This document shows, piece after piece, positions 24,102-28,705 of a DNA stretch of 28,705 nucleotides (position 1 is its first letter; every line of letters starts with the position of its first letter). The position numbers and the translations under genes were made by a program. The DNA lies in assembly GCA_003507395.1 (NCBI GenBank), contig DNVW01000006.1:1-28705 (forward strand). The letters are read 5' to 3'. The notes under the pieces are model-generated. The model saw only the letters and a program-made list of their open reading frames with translations, was not told where the DNA came from and made no database searches. Source of the stretch: Clostridiales bacterium. Its GTDB lineage: Bacteria; Bacillota; Clostridia; TANB77; CAG-508.

Positions 24102-25283
24102 CTATACAATTAATTTTTGATGTAATTTATTAAGTAATTCCTCTGGGGCTCTTTCTTTTGTCATGATAGATAATTTAGTTTCATCTATTTGTAATGATAA
24201 CATATTTATATTATACAATTTAAATATATCTAATGTCTTTTCTAAAATTTCTTTATTATTTTTTATTCCATATCCAATAAGTGAAATTCTAGAAATATCA
24301 GTTATAGTTGACTCAAATGTGTCTAGTTCAGTTGTTAGCAAATGCTGTAGCTTATTAAAATTATTTAAGTGTATTGTAAAATTAATATCTAATTTATCTG
24401 TACTATTATTAATTATAGTATTTAATGCAATCCCATTTTCTAATAAAGTTAAACATATGTCCATAATATTCTGCTTACAATATAATGGCCCTTTAAAATT
24501 TACTAAAACAAAATTATCATTTTTTACAATGCTTTTCACCGCACTTTCTTCAATTTTTTCATTTATTATTGTTCCTATATTACTATTAAAAGTTGACCTT
24601 GTCTCGATTAAAACTTTATACTTTTCTGCTATTTCTACACATCTATTATGAAGAACTTTTGCTCCTTCATCAGATAAATTTACCATTTCTAAATAAGATA
24701 GTTCTGGTATTTTTTTTGTCTCTGGTATTTTATTTGGATCTGCTGAATATACTCCATCTACATCCGAAAAAATATAACAATGACTAGCCTTAATAGCTGC
24801 AGCTATTGCTACTGCTGTTGTATCGGAGCCACCCCTTCCTAGGGTTGATATATCTTTGTTTTCATTAATTCCTTGGAATCCTGCTATGATTACTATTTTA
24901 TTCTTTTCTAATTCTTGATTTATTCTTGTGGTATCTATGTTTAAGATTTTAGATTCTTGACTTTTACTATCTGTATATATTCCAGCCTGCCATCCAGTTA
25001 AAGAAATAGCATCACAGCCTAATTGTTTTAATAAAATAGCTAATTTTGACATTGACATTTGTTCGCCAGAACTCAAAAGAACATCTAGTTCTCTTTCATC
25101 AGGTATATTAGAAAGCTCATAAGCTTCTTTAATAAGTTTATCAGTTGTTTTGCCTTGTGCAGAAACAACTACTACAATTTTATTTGCTCTTTTGTGAAAT
25201 TCAATAATTTTATTTGCTACAGTCTTTAATTTTTCATTATCTGCTAATGAACTACCTCCAAATTTTAATACTATTGTGTCCAT
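24102..25283 (-). CDS. Aspartokinase
   Basis: Phosphorylates aspartate, the entry to lysine, threonine and methionine synthesis and, in spore-formers, to diaminopimelate and dipicolinate. The kinase domain shows VLKFGGSSLAD at the N-terminus, VVSAQGKTTDKLI, LSSGEQMSMSKLA, the catalytic GRGGSDTTAVAIAAAI near 150, and DVDGVYSADPNKIPE. Two C-terminal ACT-like regions (about 260-393) suggest feedback control. ATG 25283 has an AAAGG-type site; GTG 25295 is the alternative. It is a single-gene unit convergent with the 23349 orphan; the enzyme class (lysine- or threonine-sensitive) cannot be set by eye. Confidence 0.95.
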   Translation of the reverse strand: MDTIVLKFGGSSLADNEKLKTVANKIIEFHKRANKIVVVVSAQGKTTDKLIKEAYELSNIPDERELDVLLSSGEQMSMSKLAILLKQLGCDAISLTGWQAGIYTDSKSQESKILNIDTTRINQELEKNKIVIIAGFQGINENKDISTLGRGGSDTTAVAIAAAIKASHCYIFSDVDGVYSADPNKIPETKKIPELSYLEMVNLSDEGAKVLHNRCVEIAEKYKVLIETRSTFNSNIGTIINEKIEESAVKSIVKNDNFVLVNFKGPLYCKQNIMDICLTLLENGIALNTIINNSTDKLDINFTIHLNNFNKLQHLLTTELDTFESTITDISRISLIGYGIKNNKEILEKTLDIFKLYNINMLSLQIDETKLSIMTKERAPEELLNKLHQKLIV

Positions 25284-25408
25284 ATTCACCTGCACCTTTT
25301 GATAATATATATATTATAGGTCTAATTTTACTTAATAGACTCTATATTATATGATATTATTTAATTTGCTAATTGGTTACTATGGTACTAAAATACGTTA
25401 ATTATTTT

Positions 25409-25431
25409 AGGTCGGCAATTTTTGCCGACCT
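25409..25431 (-). terminator. GC-rich hairpin after prfB
   Basis: AGGTCGGCAA and TTGCCGACCT form a perfect 10-bp stem with a 3-nt loop, 5 nt after the prfB stop. No T-run follows on the minus strand, so it may be a stabiliser or a weak terminator rather than a classic one. Confidence 0.65.
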
Positions 25432-25436
25432 ATACA

Positions 25437-26547
25437 TTATTCTAGTTTATCACTTTTTCTTAAATATGCATCTATAAATCCATTTAAATCTCCATCCATT
25501 ACTGCTTGAACATTTCCTACTTCATAGTTTGTTCTATGGTCTTTTACTAATGTGTATGGGCAGAAAACATATGAACGGATTTGACTTCCCCATGCTATAT
25601 CCATTTGGTTTCCTTTTAAATCTTCTATTTTTTCTTTATTTTCCTTTTCTTTTAAGGTTAAAAGCTTAGATTTTAGCATTTTCATTGCTGTTTCTTTGTT
25701 TTGAATTTGTGATCTTTCTGTTTGACATGCTACTACTATATTTGTTGGAATGTGTGTTATTCTAACTGCAGATGAAGTTTTATTTATATGTTGTCCGCCC
25801 GCTCCAGATGCTCTATAAGTATCTATTCTTAAATCATCTGGATTAATTTCTATTTCTATATCATCTGTAATTTCAGGTAATACCTCTACTGAAGCGAATG
25901 AAGTATGCCTTCTACCACCACTATCAAAAGGAGATATTCTAACTAATCTATGTACACCCATTTCTCCCTTTAAATAACCATATGCATATTCACCAGATAT
26001 TAAAGCTGTAACACTTTTTATACCTGCCTCGTCTCCATCTAAAAAGTCTAATTCTTTAACGGCATAGCCATTATCTTGAGCCCATCTTGTATACATTCTA
26101 TACAACATTTGAACCCAGTCCTGAGATTCTGTACCTCCAGCACCCGGATGAAGTGTAATAATTGCATTATTAATGTCATATTTTCCAGAAAGTAAAGTAT
26201 TAATCTCAAGATTCGTTATTTCTTTTTCTATTTTGTTAGTTGCCTTTATTAAATCTTTTGCCATTTCTTCGTCTAGCTCTATTTTTAATAATTCACTTAA
26301 ATCTTTTAAATTTTCAAAATCTGCTTTAATTTTGTTATATTTTTCTAACTTTGCCTTTATAACAGATATCTTCTTTAAAACAATGGAGCTATTTTTAGTG
26401 TCTAGCCAAAAATTTTCATTTATAGTCTGAGATTCTAATTGTTTTAAATCATTTTCCAAACTAGCAATGTCAAAGTGAATCACCTAATTGTTTTAATTTT
26501 TCGTCTAATGTTTCAATTAATTTATAGTTTTCTTCTAAATCTATCAT
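25437..26547 (-). CDS. prfB: Peptide chain release factor 2 (programmed frameshift)
   Basis: Release factor that reads UAA and UGA. The gene is in two frames. Codons 1-25 from ATG 26547 give MIDLEENYKLIETLDEKLKQLGDSL and stop at TGA (26472-26470). A +1 shift at CTTTGAC then continues DIASLENDLKQ to the end, giving 369 aa. SPF (205-207) is the stop-codon reader and GGQ (250-252, SGAGGQHINK) is the peptidyl-hydrolysis motif. The frameshift depends on RF2 level, an autoregulatory loop. A TAATG overlap links it to a small ORF upstream. Confidence 0.96.
26469..26475 (-). promoter_or_regulatory. Programmed +1 frameshift site of prfB
   Basis: CTTTGAC is the universal RF2 shift heptamer, with slow decoding of the in-frame TGA allowing slippage. 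An AGGTGA Shine-Dalgarno-like element lies 4 nt upstream of the CTT codon, weaker than the usual AGGGGG. Confidence 0.95.
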
Positions 26548-26681
26548 TAAATCACATCCTTTTGATTTTTTTGAAATTCAATAATTTTATGTGTTAAAGC
26601 ATAGTCAGAAATCTTCTTAAAATTCTCATCATAATTATATTTTTCTTGACCATATTTTAAGCACATTTCTGACCAAGACAT
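26547..26681 (-). CDS. Possible small ORF or gene remnant before prfB
   Basis: A 44-residue frame on the minus strand starts at ATG 26681 and ends in TAATG, so its stop overlaps the prfB start. It reads MSWSEMCLKYGQEKYNYDEN, then a lysine/isoleucine-rich tail. No ribosome binding site precedes the ATG. Just upstream, another frame reads a similarly coding-like stretch (MLAIAIQSEYQYNQQYK), so these may be parts of one gene broken by a frameshift. Family unknown. Confidence 0.35.
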   Translation of the reverse strand: MSWSEMCLKYGQEKYNYDENFKKISDYALTHKIIEFQKNQKDVI

Positions 26682-26898
26682 ATTTGATTTAATATATTTT
26701 TGTACTGTTGGTTATATTGATATTCCGACTGTATGGCTATAGCCAACATTTGAACTCCATATATATGCTCCTCGTAACTTATCTTTGTTTAATTGTATAA
26801 TCTGTACAAAACTTGTTCCTTATTTTCTTATTTCCTTTTTGAAATTGATAAATTACATATTTATAATAACATAAAATATCAAATAATTGTAGTAAATA
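26682..26898. other. Noncoding stretch between prfB and the kinase gene
   Basis: Contains the perfect 12-bp palindrome TGGCTATAGCCA (26734-26745) and broken minus-strand frames. No clear promoter for prfB was found. Confidence 0.5.
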
Positions 26899-27678
26899 TT
26901 AAAATATTTTTTCTATCCACAGTAATTTATTTTCTAATCCATCAATAGTTTTTTTATCTAATTTAGGATTTTTTAAAGTATATTTCAACCATTCTGTAGC
27001 TATATTTTTAATTATGGGTTCTTCAACTTGTCTTTGCTCAATATTGTTTTTATAATAGGTATCTAGAAAAATGTTCATTCCATTTATATCTGTACCATTC
27101 TTTCTAGAAATGAATAGATTTGTTAATGCAATCGCTACATCACATAGTGCAGGTCCAACTTTTGCATCATCAAAATCTATTAATATGATTTTATCGTTTT
27201 CAATAAATATATTTCCTTTAGTTATATCAAAATGTAATAAGGAATTCTTACCTTCTGGTACTTTAAATGGGACAACTGGTAATTTTAGTTCATTTATTTT
27301 TACATCATGCATTTTTCTTAAATATTGTGCAACATTTATTATTACCTTTTTGCTTAGCGATATGTTAAACAAACTTGAGCCATTAATAAAAGAATATAAC
27401 ATCAAATATGTATTTTTAAAATTCGTAAACGGTTGGTTATATTTATTTCTTATTATTTGGGGACTATCCAGTCTGTTTTCCTTTAGTAAATCATAAGTGT
27501 TCTCCATATTCATTGCATGCTCTTTCGCATCATAAACTTTTAATATATATTGGTAGTTATATGTTTCAATATTAAATACGTTTCCATCTGTTGAATCTAA
27601 ATTTTTAATTATGCTTTTTATATCCAAATTATAGTCTTCAATTAAAATTTTTTTATATTTATATAATATATCAGACAT
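26899..27678 (-). CDS. APH/choline-kinase-fold phosphotransferase
   Basis: Small-molecule kinase of the aminoglycoside phosphotransferase fold, 259 aa. The N-lobe lysine is at K47 (YILKVYD). The Brenner motif HFDITKGN holds H149, D151 and N156, and the Mg-binding DFDDA is at 168-172. The length is normal. The natural substrate cannot be inferred; it is not safe to call it a resistance gene, since the fold also covers homoserine, choline and spore-coat (CotS) kinases. It is separated by 84 nt from the UDG-like gene on the same strand. Confidence 0.85.
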   Translation of the reverse strand: MSDILYKYKKILIEDYNLDIKSIIKNLDSTDGNVFNIETYNYQYILKVYDAKEHAMNMENTYDLLKENRLDSPQIIRNKYNQPFTNFKNTYLMLYSFINGSSLFNISLSKKVIINVAQYLRKMHDVKINELKLPVVPFKVPEGKNSLLHFDITKGNIFIENDKIILIDFDDAKVGPALCDVAIALTNLFISRKNGTDINGMNIFLDTYYKNNIEQRQVEEPIIKNIATEWLKYTLKNPKLDKKTIDGLENKLLWIEKIF

Positions 27679-27762
27679 TTCGTATATTTTTATTCCCCCT
27701 AAATAATCAATATTTTATTTGTCAATTTTTTTAGAACAATTAAGATTTTAGAGCTATGTTTA

Positions 27763-28422
27763 TTATTGAGTTTTCACATTTGTTTTAAGAATAAACTTCA
27801 AATCTTCTATTGCTTTGTCTATATTCATCATTCCATTTCCAATAGGATAGTAAACTGGATATACTTTATAGTTTTTTCCTGCGATATTTTTTTGAAAATA
27901 CTGCTTTCTACATTGTGATACAGATATATTTTTATCTAATATAATAGAACTAACTTGATTTCCAAGAGTTATAATTATTTTAGGATTTACTATTTCTATT
28001 TCTTTGCATAATAAATCTAAATATTGGGTATAAACTGAGTTTGGTAATATTCTTGCATCCACTTGAGTACATTTTCCAAGATTAGTTATGAAATACTTAT
28101 GTTTTTCAACATTGTCATATACTAAATCTGCAAATTTTTCATCCCAATCTAGGGGCTTTTTTGCCATAATACTTTCGTATATTTCTCCATCAAGTAAACC
28201 TATTCTATAAAACAGTTTCCATATATTTTTAGTTCCTATCCATGGGGACCTTCTACCTTGCCAATTAGGATCTGATGCAATATTTTTCCCAGTTGGGTTC
28301 ATAAAAACAAAACAAATATTTGGACTATTAATACATCCTCCATTATATATAGAAGTTAAATTCTTTGCTCCATATTTTTGTTGTAGCTTATCGTATTCAG
28401 CATTTAATTCATTTATTTTCAT
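27763..28422 (-). CDS. Uracil-DNA glycosylase-like protein
   Basis: 219 aa from ATG 28422 (the in-frame GTG 28437 overlaps the AAAGGTGG ribosome binding site). The overall layout follows the uracil-DNA glycosylase superfamily: FVFMNPTGKN near residue 38 in the motif A position, KYFITNLGKC, then PKIIITLGNQVSSIIL, and YPIGNGMM in the motif B region. The usual GEAPG and HPS forms are altered, so activity on uracil is doubtful. Its role in DNA repair is inference. Confidence 0.65.
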   Translation of the reverse strand: MKINELNAEYDKLQQKYGAKNLTSIYNGGCINSPNICFVFMNPTGKNIASDPNWQGRRSPWIGTKNIWKLFYRIGLLDGEIYESIMAKKPLDWDEKFADLVYDNVEKHKYFITNLGKCTQVDARILPNSVYTQYLDLLCKEIEIVNPKIIITLGNQVSSIILDKNISVSQCRKQYFQKNIAGKNYKVYPVYYPIGNGMMNIDKAIEDLKFILKTNVKTQ

Positions 28423-28633
28423 GGATTTTACTACCACCTTTATTTATTATTAAAATAGTTATTTATATCATTTAGAAATTTTAATATAAAAAAGAAGTGT
28501 TACACATTTTATTTTGGTTATACTTCTCTAATTTTAAGAATTTATAAGATTTTTATTTTCTCTAAATCAATGTAAATCCTTGTATTTACTGCTATTTACC
28601 GCAACATTGTTTATCTTTACTATAATAAAAATG
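28423..28633. other. Noncoding stretch at the right end
   Basis: AT-rich. A weak inverted repeat lies near 28493-28528 (AGAAGT with ACTTCT). No gene or promoter is convincing. Confidence 0.5.
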
Positions 28634-28686
28634 CCTAGGTGGCAACGTACTTAACATACGCTTAGCATTTAGCTACCTTACCTAGG
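28634..28686 (-). terminator. Branched inverted repeat, probable terminator of an off-window gene
   Basis: CCTAGGT (28634-28640) pairs with ACCTAGG (28680-28686). On the minus strand the stem continues GGTAGC with GTTGCC, using two G-U pairs, and an inner CGTA/TACG hairpin follows. CATTTTTATT follows on the minus strand. The G-U pairs would be A-C mismatches on the plus strand, so the RNA is probably minus-strand. Confidence 0.55.
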
Positions 28687-28705
28687 TCTTACTATAAATA
28701 TTTTA

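Noticed and set aside
24163..24651. Long plus-strand frames inside aspartokinase, prfB, rho and the kinase gene
   Set aside because: They are shadows of the real minus-strand genes, which have clear motifs and ribosome binding sites.
25284..25436. Lysine riboswitch upstream of aspartokinase
   Set aside because: The leader is shorter than a typical lysine riboswitch and I could not see its conserved core; only a simple hairpin is present.
26899..27678. Antibiotic-resistance aminoglycoside phosphotransferase
   Set aside because: The fold is shared by many metabolic kinases and nothing in the sequence or neighbourhood points to resistance.
28634..28686. Resemblance to a 23S rRNA segment (TAAGGTAGC followed by AAAT) on the minus strand
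   Set aside because: Only about 15 scattered bases agree, an extra 4 nt interrupts the match, and no other rRNA sequence surrounds it. The fold is better explained as a terminator-like hairpin.
28634..28686. Integron attC recombination site
   Set aside because: The conserved attC core ends (GTTRRRY and RYYYAAC) are not at the tips of the structure.

Overview
The window comes from a low-GC, AT-rich, spore-forming Firmicute, most likely an uncultured Clostridia member. The reasons are the sporulation genes (ytfJ/gerW, spoVFB, yabP, yabQ), Clostridia-like gene order, strong purine-rich ribosome binding sites, textbook sigma-A promoters and an AT bias throughout. Species cannot be named from sequence alone. 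The first base lies inside a 56-bp tandem repeat.

Layout. (1) 1-5909, plus strand: three 56-bp repeats, then recX, scpA (no scpB beside it), a DUF2953 membrane protein, ytfJ, rpmF, der, plsY and gpsA. As read, gpsA carries a one-base insertion near its start. (2) 5913-7681: a small minus-strand orphan, a plus-strand lipoprotein, and RNase P RNA (rnpB) with its own promoter and a long inverted-repeat terminator. (3) 7713-9157, minus strand: an HD-domain protein and an RluD-type pseudouridine synthase, overlapping by 4 bp. (4) 9236-12232, plus strand: pta-ackA (acetate and ATP formation), then dipicolinate synthase subunit B. The latter has a possible sporulation promoter and an inverted repeat that covers its ribosome binding site. 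(5) 12245-13760, minus strand: a small membrane protein and a XerC/D-type recombinase.

(6) 13984-20549 is the accessory region. It holds a 101-aa orphan, two tandem paralogues with a transglutaminase-like Cys-His-Asp triad, and a GT4-type glycosyltransferase with a long helical insert. These are followed by two decayed fragments resembling mobile-element proteins, a putative Zn-dependent phospholipase C-like protein, and about 1.1 kb of noncoding DNA with diverged repeats and hairpins. The orphan/triad/glycosyltransferase set is the best candidate for an undescribed system. (7) 20550-23207, minus strand: yabP-yabQ-divIC-like-rho, a spore cortex and division cluster next to the transcription terminator. 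(8) 23349-28422: an orphan plus-strand gene, then minus-strand aspartokinase, prfB (RF2) with its programmed +1 frameshift intact, an APH-fold kinase and a uracil-DNA-glycosylase-like protein. The window ends in a folded inverted repeat.

The core genes cover recombination, chromosome condensation, ribosome assembly, phospholipid synthesis, acetate fermentation and sporulation. Most are placed confidently from motifs. The functions of the accessory cluster are inferred from fold motifs only.
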